DNA of 64,000 nt, from NCBI RefSeq assembly GCF_023822025.1, contig NZ_CP082909.1, forward strand, positions 5,500,001 to 5,564,000, read 5' to 3'. The stretch is from Endozoicomonas sp. 4G (GTDB lineage: Bacteria; Pseudomonadota; Gammaproteobacteria; Pseudomonadales; Endozoicomonadaceae). The stretch's first letter is position 1, and every line of letters begins with the position of its first letter. Below are positions 15,031-23,796 of this stretch, in pieces. A program made the translations under genes and the position numbers. The notes below the pieces were generated by a model, which saw only the letters and a list, made by a program, of their open reading frames with translations, was not told the DNA's origin and did not search any database.

Positions 15031-15058
15031 GAGGTTGCTCTGTCGGCAGAGCAACCTC
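15031..15058. terminator. Convergent-gene hairpin
   Basis: A perfect 12-bp stem GAGGTTGCTCTG/CAGAGCAACCTC with loop TCGG lies between the convergent membrane-protein and HU genes. T runs are weak but the stem is very stable, so it probably serves both strands. Confidence 0.65.
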
Positions 15059-15081
15059 GGGAATTGTGGGCTCTGCCGGTA

Positions 15082-15357
15082 TCAGCTGTTAACGGCGTCT
15101 TTGAGGGCTTTGCCTGGTTTAAAGGCTACGGTATTGCTGGCAGCAATTTGAATCGGTTCACCAGTTTGTGGATTTTTGCCTGTACGTGCGGCCCTGCTGC
15201 GCTGCAGGAATGTACCAAAGCCTATAAGGTTGACACTGTCTTCTTCTTTCAGGGCGGAGGTTATGGCTTCAATCATGGCATTGAGTGCCTGATTAGCCTG
15301 TTCTTTTGTCAGATCTGCCTGATCGGCAATGGCGTTGACGAGTTCTGGTTTACGCAT
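15082..15357 (-). CDS. HU-family nucleoid DNA-binding protein
   Basis: Product of 91 aa from ATG 15357, which gives the standard HU length (MRKPELVNAIADQADLTKEQA). It ends with the conserved DNA-binding arm and core (GFGTFLQRSRAARTGKNPQTG, then AFKPGKALKDAV). HU dimers bend DNA without sequence specificity and compact the nucleoid. An AAGGAG site lies 11 nt upstream. Longer in-frame starts exist but add a non-homologous leader. Whether it is the alpha or beta type cannot be decided. Confidence 0.93.
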   Translation of the reverse strand: MRKPELVNAIADQADLTKEQANQALNAMIEAITSALKEEDSVNLIGFGTFLQRSRAARTGKNPQTGEPIQIAASNTVAFKPGKALKDAVNS

Positions 15358-15487
15358 GTTGTCATGCACTCCTTCTTGTTTTTTATCGTCCGTTGGATAG
15401 GCAACCATCAACAGACTAAAACACTGTTGAGGTTAGGGCAATAGCCTTTCTCGCGAAAAATGCAGGAATTGGACTATTTCTACACAA

Positions 15488-15655
15488 TCAGCCGACTCTG
15501 ACCATTTCAAAGTCGTCTTTGCTGACACCGCAGTCAGGGCAAAGCCAGTCTTCAGGAACATCTTCCCAGCGAGTTCCCGGCTCGATCCCATCATCTGGCC
15601 AGCCCTGTTCTTCGTCATAGATAAAACCGCACACCATACACTGCCATTTTTTCAT
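15488..15655 (-). CDS. Rubredoxin
   Basis: Product of 55 aa from ATG 15655 with GGAGG 7 nt upstream. The two iron-binding pairs are present, CMVCG near the start and CPDCG near the end, with the conserved [16 protein letters not shown] and WEDVPEDW between them. Rubredoxins are cytoplasmic one-electron carriers, used for example by alkane hydroxylases or oxygen/peroxide reductases. No reductase partner is adjacent. Confidence 0.95.
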   Translation of the reverse strand: MKKWQCMVCGFIYDEEQGWPDDGIEPGTRWEDVPEDWLCPDCGVSKDDFEMVRVG

Positions 15656-15778
15656 ATTTGCCTCCATAAGGTCATAGCCGTTTAAAAGAGTGGCGACAGT
15701 GGCAATTTTATACAACAGAAGCCATCCATGGATAAAAAAGAGTTTGGCAGAACTCTGCATTCAGAATCCTGCATTCAA

Positions 15779-17005
15779 TCAGTTCATGGACACTTTGACA
15801 GCGTTGTCTGCTTCAGATTTCAGCTGTTGATACCACTGTCCCAGTAACTGACGCTCTTCTTCCGTCATCTCAGTGCGGTTTGCCAGGGGCATGATATGGG
15901 TTAAAACGGCCTGACTGTAGATCTTGTCCGCTTTGCTGGCGATGGATTCATAGTCATCAAAGATCAACCCACCCGGAGCGACCCGAAAGAGAGGGTCGGT
16001 TGGTTTAGCCGCATGACAGGTAGAACAACGGTTAGTGACAATCTCGACAATGGCTTGTTCGTCAAAAGCCGGTGCTTCTGCCACCTCGGGCATAGGGGCC
16101 ATTTGCGGTCGGATAACAAAAGCCAGGCTCAACATCACTACCGCAGCCGTGGGCCATAGCCAGGTTAATACAGCGCCCTGATTACGACGGTTAAAGAAGT
16201 GTCGGATCAGAATGGCAGCCAGTGACAGGGCGGCAAGAATCGCCCAGTTCAGTTCATGGCCATAAGTCATCGGGTAGTGACCGCTGATCATGATAAACAA
16301 CAGTGGCAAGGTAAAATAGTTGTTGTGCCTTGAGCGAAGCAGCGCATGTTGAGCAATGGCCGGGTCAAAGCTGCTATCACCTCTTTGGGCCGCATCAACC
16401 AGCTTTCTTTGGGACGGGATGATAATCTGAAAGACATTACCCACCATCAGGGTTCCGATCAGGGCGCCGACGTGGATATAAGCCGCTCTGTCGCTGAACA
16501 GTTGAGCATATCCCCAGGCTGAAAAAACAATCAGCCCGAACAGTACCGCACTGAACTGTTTTTCATGGTTAAACAAGCGGGTACGGCAAAGAAAGTCGTA
16601 AGCCAGCCAGCTCAGGAACAGGCTGAATACACTGACTGCAATGGCTGAGGCCGATGACAGTGGCGAGTCCGCGGCTAACAGATAACTTTCTGCGCCCCAG
16701 TAGTAGATAATCGCCAGCAAACCAAAGCCACTGAGCCAGGTGACATAAGCTTCCCATTTGAACCAGTGCAGGGTTTCCGGCATTTTCTCCGGTGCCAGAC
16801 GGTATTTATTCACTTCATAGAAACCGCCGCCGTGCACCGCCCATAACTCTCCTTTAATGCCTTTTTTCTGTTTCGCCTGAGGGGCATTTTCCAGTCGGCC
16901 TTCCAGCCAGTTGAAGTAAAAGGAGGCACCGATCCAGGCAATGCCCGCGGTGACGTGCAACCAGCGGAAAATCAGATTCAGCCAGTCTTGTATATAAGAT
17001 TCCAT
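15779..17005 (-). CDS. puuD: Membrane urate oxidase PuuD with cytochrome c domain
   Basis: Product of 408 aa. The N-terminal urate oxidase membrane domain (about 1-300) begins with FRWLHVTAGIAWIGASFYFNW and has about eight helices. A C-terminal domain with a single heme-c motif CSTCH (about residue 329) follows, so electrons probably leave through the respiratory chain. PuuD converts urate to 5-hydroxyisourate without a soluble uricase. It ends the minus-strand purine operon, 2 nt after guaD. Confidence 0.93.
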   Translation of the reverse strand: MESYIQDWLNLIFRWLHVTAGIAWIGASFYFNWLEGRLENAPQAKQKKGIKGELWAVHGGGFYEVNKYRLAPEKMPETLHWFKWEAYVTWLSGFGLLAIIYYWGAESYLLAADSPLSSASAIAVSVFSLFLSWLAYDFLCRTRLFNHEKQFSAVLFGLIVFSAWGYAQLFSDRAAYIHVGALIGTLMVGNVFQIIIPSQRKLVDAAQRGDSSFDPAIAQHALLRSRHNNYFTLPLLFIMISGHYPMTYGHELNWAILAALSLAAILIRHFFNRRNQGAVLTWLWPTAAVVMLSLAFVIRPQMAPMPEVAEAPAFDEQAIVEIVTNRCSTCHAAKPTDPLFRVAPGGLIFDDYESIASKADKIYSQAVLTHIMPLANRTEMTEEERQLLGQWYQQLKSEADNAVKVSMN

Positions 17006-17007
17006 AG

Positions 17008-18321
17008 TCAGTTTCTTCCTCGAGTCTCCCGGCCCATGACAATGGTTTTTTCAATGACCCGGTCGTCACCCATCACCATCAGGACACCCAGCAACTCTTC
17101 CAGTGTTTTCGTTTTTTCTGTTCTGAATTTCAACAAAGGTGTGGCGTTGGGGTTAAGCACCAGAAAGTCTGCCTCGTTACCGATCCGGAAACTGCCGATG
17201 CGGTCGTCGAGATGCAGGGCTCGGGCGCCCCCCAGAGTGGCCAGGTAGAAAGCTTGAAGAGGAGATATCGTATGCTCACTCAACTGAGATACCTGATAAG
17301 CGTCTTTCATCGTGTTAAACAGGCATAGACTGGTGCCACCACCCACGTCTGTGCCCAGCCCAACGCGAATATTTTTGTTTTTTGCCCTGGCAAAATTGAA
17401 TAAACCGCTGCCCAGGAACAGGTTGGAACCCGGACAGCAGGCAATGGATGAGTCACTTTCAGCCATTCGCTCCCAACTCTGGTCGCACAGATGGATGGAA
17501 TGGGCAAAAACCGATCGAGGACCCAGCAGGCCATGCTGGTCATAAACATCCAGGTAATGTTCGCTGTCAGGAAACAGTTGCTGAACCCACTCTATCTCTT
17601 TGGGATTTTCAGACAGGTGGGTATGCAGGTAGAGGTCGTTATGTTCTTTGAGTAGCTGTCCGGCCAGAGTAAGTTGCTCAGCAGAAGAAGTCGGCGCAAA
17701 GCGGGGCGTGACGGCATAAGACAGTCGACCTTTATTGTGCCAGCGATTGATCAATTGTTTTGAATCTTCGTAGCTGCTTTGTGGTGTGTCGAGCAGATAC
17801 TCTGGCGCGTTGCGATCCATCATGACCTTGCCAGCAATCATACGCAGGTTGCGTTTGTGCGCAGCTTCAAAGAAAGCATCAACCGACTGGGGCGCAACCG
17901 TGCCGAAAACCAGTGCCGTGGTGGTGCCACTGTTCAGGCACTGATCCAGAAATAACTCGGCAATCTCGCTGGCATATTCAGGGTCTGAAAAGCGGGCTTC
18001 AGCCGGAAAGGTATACTGTTCCAGCCAGTCGAGCAGTTGTACTCCGCAGCCTGCCATGACTTCCAGCTGGGGGTAATGGACATGAGTATCTACAAATCCC
18101 GGAATAATCATCCTGCCTGAGAGATCCCGGATTTCACAGCCTTCCGGCAGTTGTTGCAATAAGGTTTTGGCAGGGCCGCAAGCCTTGATATAGCCTGATT
18201 CAACCAGTAAGCCACCGTCGTCAAAGTATTCCCAGTTCTGCTCTCCCTTATCGGGATCATCCAGAAAGTGAAGTACCGACGCCCGCCAGAAAACAGGGGT
18301 TGTCATCGTCGTCGTATTCAT
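17008..18321 (-). CDS. guaD: Guanine deaminase
   Basis: Product of 437 aa of the amidohydrolase family, close to the 439 aa of E. coli GuaD. Metal-site motifs are visible: VDTHVHYPQ (HxH), LHTHLSENPKE, FAHSIHL and GTDVGGGTS with the catalytic Asp. It hydrolyses guanine to xanthine and ammonia. Its start overlaps the allA stop by 4 nt. A xanthine dehydrogenase needed to reach urate is not in the window. Confidence 0.95.
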   Translation of the reverse strand: MNTTTMTTPVFWRASVLHFLDDPDKGEQNWEYFDDGGLLVESGYIKACGPAKTLLQQLPEGCEIRDLSGRMIIPGFVDTHVHYPQLEVMAGCGVQLLDWLEQYTFPAEARFSDPEYASEIAELFLDQCLNSGTTTALVFGTVAPQSVDAFFEAAHKRNLRMIAGKVMMDRNAPEYLLDTPQSSYEDSKQLINRWHNKGRLSYAVTPRFAPTSSAEQLTLAGQLLKEHNDLYLHTHLSENPKEIEWVQQLFPDSEHYLDVYDQHGLLGPRSVFAHSIHLCDQSWERMAESDSSIACCPGSNLFLGSGLFNFARAKNKNIRVGLGTDVGGGTSLCLFNTMKDAYQVSQLSEHTISPLQAFYLATLGGARALHLDDRIGSFRIGNEADFLVLNPNATPLLKFRTEKTKTLEELLGVLMVMGDDRVIEKTIVMGRETRGRN

Positions 18322-18836
18322 ATCGGGGCTCCCACTGTCAGAGAAAGGTGGGCCGGGATTAAAACTTCGTCACAATTGTGCCCCGGCCCGGCCCGGTCAA
18401 TCACCAGATAGGCCATTCCATCACCGGCAGAAAGCAGTGGATGGTGCCAAGTGCCCGGATGGTAGTTAATGCCCTGGGAGCCATCAGTAATGAAGCAGCG
18501 AATATGATTAAAGTCCGGTTCCTGATGATGATCAGGGGCGACAACAATCAAAAATGGCTGTTGCTCAAGGGGCATAAAAGTCTGGCTGCCCAGAGGATGA
18601 CGTTCCAGTAAGTCCAGTCGGTAGGGCTGTTTGATGGCTTGCGTGTGGTAAATGTGGACAGCCACTTCCCCCCCGGCATCGGTTTGAATACGGGTGAGGT
18701 CGCTGAACTTACGACAACGGCCCTGATTGATGATCGTGGCGTCACCACGGGCTTCGATCACATCGCCAAAAGGTTTGAACGCTTCAGCAGACAAGGGCTC
18801 TACGGGGAGAGCCCGGGTGGTTACTGTGGCTGGCAT
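18318..18836 (-). CDS. allA: Ureidoglycolate lyase
   Basis: Product of 172 aa, AllA family: the LSAEAFKPFGDVIEARGD start, FSDLTRI in the middle, ERHPLGSQTFMPL, and the C-terminal GINYHPGTWHHPLL with metal-binding His residues. It splits ureidoglycolate into glyoxylate and urea, the last step of the pathway encoded here. It lies 7 nt after uraH and overlaps guaD by 4 nt. Confidence 0.94.
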   Translation of the reverse strand: MPATVTTRALPVEPLSAEAFKPFGDVIEARGDATIINQGRCRKFSDLTRIQTDAGGEVAVHIYHTQAIKQPYRLDLLERHPLGSQTFMPLEQQPFLIVVAPDHHQEPDFNHIRCFITDGSQGINYHPGTWHHPLLSAGDGMAYLVIDRAGPGHNCDEVLIPAHLSLTVGAPI

Positions 18837-18843
18837 GTGGCAA

Positions 18844-19182
18844 TCAGCTCCCCCGGTAAGTCGAATATCCGAAGGGGGATATCAGCAACGGCACATGGTG
18901 GTGACGATCATCACTGACCTCAAAAATGACCGGGACCTGCGGATAAAAGTACTTTTGCTCCAGCCGGTTAAAGTAATCCGCAATGGCAAAGTCCAGCTTA
19001 TAAATGCCTTCAGGAAGGTTGACTTCGTCCGTAGCCAGACTGTTTATTCTTCCATCGTCGTTCGTTGTACCCTGCCCTACCTCTATCCAGTTGTCTTCTA
19101 CCTGCTTGTACAGGGTGACAGGAACCCGGTCGGCAGGGTGGCCGCGGGCGGTGTCGAGGATATGAGTGCTGATCCCGGTCAT
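18844..19182 (-). CDS. uraH: 5-hydroxyisourate hydrolase
   Basis: Product of 112 aa from ATG 19182, which overlaps the uraD stop (ATGA). It has the transthyretin-related signature at both ends: ISTHILDTARGHPA and the invariant C-terminal YSTYRGS. It converts 5-hydroxyisourate to OHCU. Longer starts exist upstream but lack homology. It acts directly after PuuD and before UraD. Confidence 0.95.
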   Translation of the reverse strand: MTGISTHILDTARGHPADRVPVTLYKQVEDNWIEVGQGTTNDDGRINSLATDEVNLPEGIYKLDFAIADYFNRLEQKYFYPQVPVIFEVSDDRHHHVPLLISPFGYSTYRGS

Positions 19183-19715
19183 AAAATCGCTCCTTCTTTG
19201 GGCAAAGAGGTGTTCTTGAGCATTTTGCACAGGCGGATGCTGGTTATTTTATGCTGTTCAGCCGCTGCAATTGAGAGTTCATCCGCTGGCTCATTATGCA
19301 AACGTTCCTCCAGTAGCGTCAGCATCTCGCTGGCACTTTTGCCGGTCGCGCAGACAATGAAGATATAGCCAAACCGGCGCTCATATTTGCCATTGTTTTC
19401 AGCCAGTGCCTGCAGGGTTCCTGCATTGGCTTCATCGACACCAGACTGCTCATGGCCCGCCATGGCTTGAGTGTTTTGATATTTTTTTTTCAGGCTGTTG
19501 ATGTCACCGATTTTCGGGTGAGCATCAAAAGCTTCCAGGTAATCGGATTTCTGACAATGAGACCATACGGCGTTGGCAGCAATCAGCAGGCTTTCAATAT
19601 TGGCAAAGGGTCTTGCCGCCACCATGCACTCAACCCAGTGGCTGCTGGCACAGCACTGACGCAAGGTTTCTGTTGCCTGCTCTTCGCTCAGTGTATTCAG
19701 TTCACTCAATGTCAT
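19179..19715 (-). CDS. uraD: OHCU decarboxylase
   Basis: Product of 178 aa with the hallmark AHPKIGD motif (catalytic His) and FGYIFIVCATGKSA near the middle, then RLHNEPADEL. It decarboxylates 2-oxo-4-hydroxy-4-carboxy-5-ureidoimidazoline to S-allantoin. It overlaps alc upstream and uraH downstream by 4 nt each, so the three are translated as a coupled unit. Confidence 0.95.
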   Translation of the reverse strand: MTLSELNTLSEEQATETLRQCCASSHWVECMVAARPFANIESLLIAANAVWSHCQKSDYLEAFDAHPKIGDINSLKKKYQNTQAMAGHEQSGVDEANAGTLQALAENNGKYERRFGYIFIVCATGKSASEMLTLLEERLHNEPADELSIAAAEQHKITSIRLCKMLKNTSLPKEGAIL

Positions 19716-20740
19716 TTTGCTGGCTCCGGCTGACCGATGACCCGCAATCGGGATACGCCACCATCGGGGAAAATATTCAGACGGACATGGGTGTATATTT
19801 CCTGAGTATTTTCCAGATTCTCGACAAAAGAGTGATTACGATGGGCATGAAGTTTCTGTTCGCTCAGGATCGGTTGCCAACGTACACTGTCGTCTGGTAT
19901 TTCTCCTTCAAAATAACAGCCTTCCAGACTGCCTCTGTCGGGATAGTTACCTTTGAAATGCAGGGTATCCATTTCAACCCGGCCAATTTTACCCGGTGTT
20001 GCCAGCCTGATAATCATCCAGTCATGACCGCCAGCGCGTCTTCGGCGGGTTTCCCAGCCATCGTGCATATCGGCACCACGACCCGGACGCAGCAGATTTT
20101 GCATGGGGCTGAAGAACGCGTCGGAACAGCTGACTGGGTGGGCACCGTTCATCAGTGCCGATAGATCAACGGGTTCGTTGGGGAGCAGGTGTTGAGTGTT
20201 AAACATAATTTTTCCGTAGACTCTTAGCCGGGCAACACCGCCATCGGGAAAAATCGTCAGGCGAATATGAGTGGCTTCAACAGGCTGGTCCAAACGGATC
20301 AGGTTGCGGTGATCGGCTTCAACAGCCATCCTGTCGGTCATTGTCTGCCATTGGCTGTGCTCATCAGGGTCTGACTCGCTGGCGATGTATTCCAGCTGAA
20401 CGGCACCGGGGGCATTGCCTTTGAAGTGACGGGTATCGACTTCCAACCCTTCCACCATTCCCGGGGTTGCAAGCCTGACGACCACCCAGTCATGATCGCC
20501 AGTGCGGCGTCGGCGGGATTCCCAGCCGTCCATCCATTTGCCGTAAGCCGTGTATTTTTCCGGAAGAAAAACCGGCTCAGAATCCAGCAGCAGGTTGTCT
20601 TTTTCAGCAAAGAAGTCATCGCTTGCAGACAGCACATCACCACCCAAAGCACGGGCGGCCAGATCAACTTTTGTCTGTTGCCACAGCATGGCGTCGTTGG
20701 AGCCATTAGCTGGAAGAGAGCCATCAGCTATTTTTTTCAT
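19712..20740 (-). CDS. alc: Allantoicase
   Basis: Product of 342 aa built of two homologous beta-jellyroll halves, each with DGWE(S/T)RRRR followed by HDW and RLATPG (about residues 73 and 232). It hydrolyses allantoate to ureidoglycolate and urea. It is the first gene of the minus-strand operon, with its start 190 bp from the divergent puuE, so the shared intergenic region probably holds the promoters. Confidence 0.95.
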   Translation of the reverse strand: MKKIADGSLPANGSNDAMLWQQTKVDLAARALGGDVLSASDDFFAEKDNLLLDSEPVFLPEKYTAYGKWMDGWESRRRRTGDHDWVVVRLATPGMVEGLEVDTRHFKGNAPGAVQLEYIASESDPDEHSQWQTMTDRMAVEADHRNLIRLDQPVEATHIRLTIFPDGGVARLRVYGKIMFNTQHLLPNEPVDLSALMNGAHPVSCSDAFFSPMQNLLRPGRGADMHDGWETRRRRAGGHDWMIIRLATPGKIGRVEMDTLHFKGNYPDRGSLEGCYFEGEIPDDSVRWQPILSEQKLHAHRNHSFVENLENTQEIYTHVRLNIFPDGGVSRLRVIGQPEPAK

Positions 20741-20930
20741 TGCATATCCTGGTTTTTTGTTGGTTTTATCGGAATTTTATTGTCGCCCCAATTAAGAGGC
20801 TAAAAGGACATTTGTTTTTTTGTTCTAACAAAATGTTGACCAAATAGTCAGACTTTGGGAGTTTATGCCACAGATGCGGGTGCAATCAATATATTGGTTT
20901 AAAACCAACAAAAATAAGCCGGAGCTTGTC

Positions 20931-21851
20931 ATGGATAACAGAGAGAACAACTACCCAAGGGACTTAACAGGGTATGGAAATACTCCTCCCCATCCACAAT
21001 GGCCTGAACAGTCGCGGATTGCGGTTCAGTTTGTCATTAACTACGAGGAAGGGGGCGAGAACTCTGTGCTTCATGGTGACAAGGGTTCGGAAGCTTTCCT
21101 TTCCGAAATTATTGGTGCTCAGTCGTATGAAGGAATGCGCCATATCAGTATGGAGTCTATCTATGACTACGGGGCCAGGGCTGGCTTCTGGCGGCTTCAT
21201 CGTATCTTCATCCAGAGAAACATCCCTGTAACCGTCTATGCCGTGGCCATGGCTATGGAACGAAACCCCCGGGTTGTAGAGGCTATGTTGAATGCTGACT
21301 GGGAAATAGCCAGCCACGGTTATCGCTGGATTGATTATCAGTTTCACGATCCTGATGAAGAGCGTGAGCACATGCAGAAAGCCATTCAAATTCACACAGA
21401 AATGACCGGCCAGAGACCTTCGGGTTGGTACACAGGTCGTTGCAGCCCCCAGACGGAGCAGCTGGTGGCAGAAGAGGGTGGTTTTCTCTATCACGCCGAC
21501 AGTTATGCAGACGATCTGCCCTATTGGGATACCCGATTTGATCAGCCGCAGCTGGTGGTGCCTTATACACTGGACTGCAATGATATGCGTTTCGCTACCG
21601 CCCAGGGTTTTAACTCTGGCGATCAGTTTTTCAACTATTTGAAAGACGCCTTTGATGTGCTCTATGACGAGGGAGCCGATCAGCCAAAAATGATGTCGGT
21701 AGGTTTGCATTGTCGTTTGGTTGGCAGGCCGGGTCGTGCGGCTGCACTGATGCGTTTCCTGGATTATGTGCAGTCAAAGGAAAAAGTATGGCTATGCACC
21801 CGGGAGCAGATTGCCCGCCACTGGCATGAGCATCATCCTTTACCGGATTGA
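20931..21851 (+). CDS. puuE: Allantoinase PuuE (polysaccharide-deacetylase fold)
   Basis: ATG 20931 has GGAG 7 nt upstream and gives 306 aa, the usual length; an earlier start at 20865 lacks support. Features typical of PuuE are FVINYEEGGENSVLHGD, RAGFWRLHRIF, IASHGYRWIDY with metal-binding His, and GWYTGRCSPQT. It is the non-metallo-dependent-cyclic-amidase type that opens S-allantoin to allantoate. It is divergent from the alc operon and completes the allantoin branch. Confidence 0.95.
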   Translation: MDNRENNYPRDLTGYGNTPPHPQWPEQSRIAVQFVINYEEGGENSVLHGDKGSEAFLSEIIGAQSYEGMRHISMESIYDYGARAGFWRLHRIFIQRNIPVTVYAVAMAMERNPRVVEAMLNADWEIASHGYRWIDYQFHDPDEEREHMQKAIQIHTEMTGQRPSGWYTGRCSPQTEQLVAEEGGFLYHADSYADDLPYWDTRFDQPQLVVPYTLDCNDMRFATAQGFNSGDQFFNYLKDAFDVLYDEGADQPKMMSVGLHCRLVGRPGRAAALMRFLDYVQSKEKVWLCTREQIARHWHEHHPLPD

Positions 21852-22183
21852 CAGGGGATTCTGCGATAGCTACCTTTCCATCAGAGCCTTCGAGCTGGTG
21901 AACCACGCCTCGGAATTGAACCGGGGACAGTCGAATCAGACGAAGGCTTTCCTTGTTTCTGATGTATTTAAGCCTGCCTTTTTCGATCCAGTTTCGGTAT
22001 TGCCCCTCCGGTCTTCCATGTACAGTAACGACGCTGTTGACGATATGTCCTTTTCGGTTGTCAATTGACAACCGTTGACATTCATTAACAGGTAAACCGG
22101 ACAGTTTGGTATAAAATCGTATTTTCGCCAGTAAACAGTGGGCGTAGATATCCTGCCAACTGAATGAACAGAGGAGAAATATC
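21852..22183. other. Intergenic region, no clear gene
   Basis: Between puuE and the O-methyltransferase. A minus-strand frame with SVVTVHGRPEGQYRNWIEKGR is open but overlaps both neighbours, has no ribosome-binding site and no recognised family. A short inverted repeat, GTTGTCAATTGACAAC (about 22059-22074), is the only obvious structure. Confidence 0.4.
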
Positions 22184-22834
22184 ATGGCCAGAACCTCTCT
22201 GACCATAACGCCTGAAATTGCTGCTTATCTCACTGATCCGGGTATGCGTGATCACCCTGTATTAAGTGAGCTGCGAGCACGGATGGCAGACTTTGCCGAA
22301 GGGTATATGCAGATTTCGCCGGAGCAGGGCGCGTTCATGCAAATGCTGGTGAAGATCAGTGGCGCAAGAAGGGGAATAGAGATCGGTACATTCACTGGCT
22401 ACAGTGCTCTGGCAACGGTGCTGGCCATGCCAGAAGAGGGTCACCTGACTTGTCTGGATGTTTCTGAAGAATGGACGAGTATTGCCAGGGAGCATTGGCA
22501 GAAAGCGGGTGTGTCAGAAAAAATAACCTTGAAAATTCAGCCTGCCCTGGACAGCCTGGCTGAAATGAAAGACCAGAAGGGTTTATTCGACTGGCTGTTC
22601 ATTGATGCCGATAAAGAAAATTATCTGAATTACTACCAGCGCGGTATTGAATTACTGAAATCCGGCGGACTGGTGTTAGTGGATAACAGTCTCTGGAGCG
22701 GTTCGGTGGTGAATCCTCAGGATGCTGAGGCCAAAGCCATTGATGAATGCAACCGCTTTATTCAACAAGACGACAGGGTCGATATGGTGTTATTGCCAGT
22801 GAGCGACGGGTTGATGATCGCTCGCAAACGTTAA
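22184..22834 (+). CDS. Class I SAM-dependent O-methyltransferase
   Basis: Product of 216 aa of the caffeoyl-CoA/catechol O-methyltransferase-like family. Visible are the SAM motif EIGTFTGYSALA, CLDVSEEW, metal-site DWLFIDADKENY and VDNSLWSGSVV. Members methylate catechol-type hydroxyls using Mg2+; the substrate here is unknown. GAGGAG lies 8 nt before the ATG. It stands alone. Confidence 0.9.
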   Translation: MARTSLTITPEIAAYLTDPGMRDHPVLSELRARMADFAEGYMQISPEQGAFMQMLVKISGARRGIEIGTFTGYSALATVLAMPEEGHLTCLDVSEEWTSIAREHWQKAGVSEKITLKIQPALDSLAEMKDQKGLFDWLFIDADKENYLNYYQRGIELLKSGGLVLVDNSLWSGSVVNPQDAEAKAIDECNRFIQQDDRVDMVLLPVSDGLMIARKR

Positions 22835-22887
22835 CCATTTAAAGATCCTGAGCCGGAGCTTTTATAGCTCCAGCTTCACATCCGCTC

Positions 22888-23559
22888 CTATTTGACCCAC
22901 TGAACCAGCCGATCTTTTGGCGAGCGTGTTTTGGCCCTGGGCTCTTCCTGACGGTAGCCGAAAGCGACCAGGTAGCTGATGCCGAAGTGATGGCGATCCA
23001 ACAGATCTTCCTGTTCAAGAATATCCTCCAAAGGATCGCGGTCAAACCCTTCAATCGGGCAGGAATCTATACCGATCTGGGCGGCAACGCTCAGCATATT
23101 GCCCAGGGCGATGTAGGTTTGTTTGCAGGACCAGTCAAACATGGCTCTGGGCGACTCGGTCAACTTGAAGTGATCGGTCTGGAATGTTTTGTAGAAATCG
23201 CCCTTCAGATTAACAATCTCGTCAGGGAGCTGCTCTACTTCGCGCATGTGCTCTTCGATATAAGGAGAGCTGTAAATCATGCCGGGTTCCTTTCGAGCCA
23301 GAGTCACTACAAAGTGGCTGGCAGTGGGCAGCTGGCCTTCAGCACCCAGACACACCGGAAGCATTTTCTTTCTCAACTCTTGGTTATCGATCACCAGAAA
23401 TTTCCAGGGTTCGAACCCGAATGAACTGGGCGACAGTAGTCCTGCATCCAGGATGAAATCGAAATCTTCATCGGATATTTTTTTATCCGGATCAAAACTT
23501 TTGCAGGCATGACGGAACTGAAAAGCGTCCAGTATCTGCTGCTTGGTTGTTTCTTTCAT
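22888..23559 (-). CDS. Nitroreductase-family NAD(P)H oxidoreductase
   Basis: Product of 223 aa, NfsB-like FMN enzyme. It opens with FQFRHACKSFDPDKKISDEDF and LSPSSFGFEPWKFLVI, the flavin-binding start, and ends with GISYLVAFGYRQEEPRAKTR. IGIDSCPIEGFD matches the usual substrate/FMN segment. These reduce nitroaromatics, quinones or related acceptors. A GGGAG site lies just upstream of the ATG at 23559. It is monocistronic. Confidence 0.9.
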   Translation of the reverse strand: MKETTKQQILDAFQFRHACKSFDPDKKISDEDFDFILDAGLLSPSSFGFEPWKFLVIDNQELRKKMLPVCLGAEGQLPTASHFVVTLARKEPGMIYSSPYIEEHMREVEQLPDEIVNLKGDFYKTFQTDHFKLTESPRAMFDWSCKQTYIALGNMLSVAAQIGIDSCPIEGFDRDPLEDILEQEDLLDRHHFGISYLVAFGYRQEEPRAKTRSPKDRLVQWVK

Positions 23560-23796
23560 TGGGAGCCACCTACAGTGAAATCACAGGGCAAAGTGCACTA
23601 TATGCCTGTTGGTACAGGAAAGGAAGAACGTTCATTTTTTACCTGGAAGTAGCCACCAGAGCACTGAAAACTGTCCCGTGAAACAAAATGAAAAAAGTTT
23701 AATGTTTTAATCATCTTCCGGTTATCCGAGTCTGGCTATTCTAGGCCCATCTTTTAAACAAAGACTTACAGAGAACGAAAACCGGAGACTCAAATT

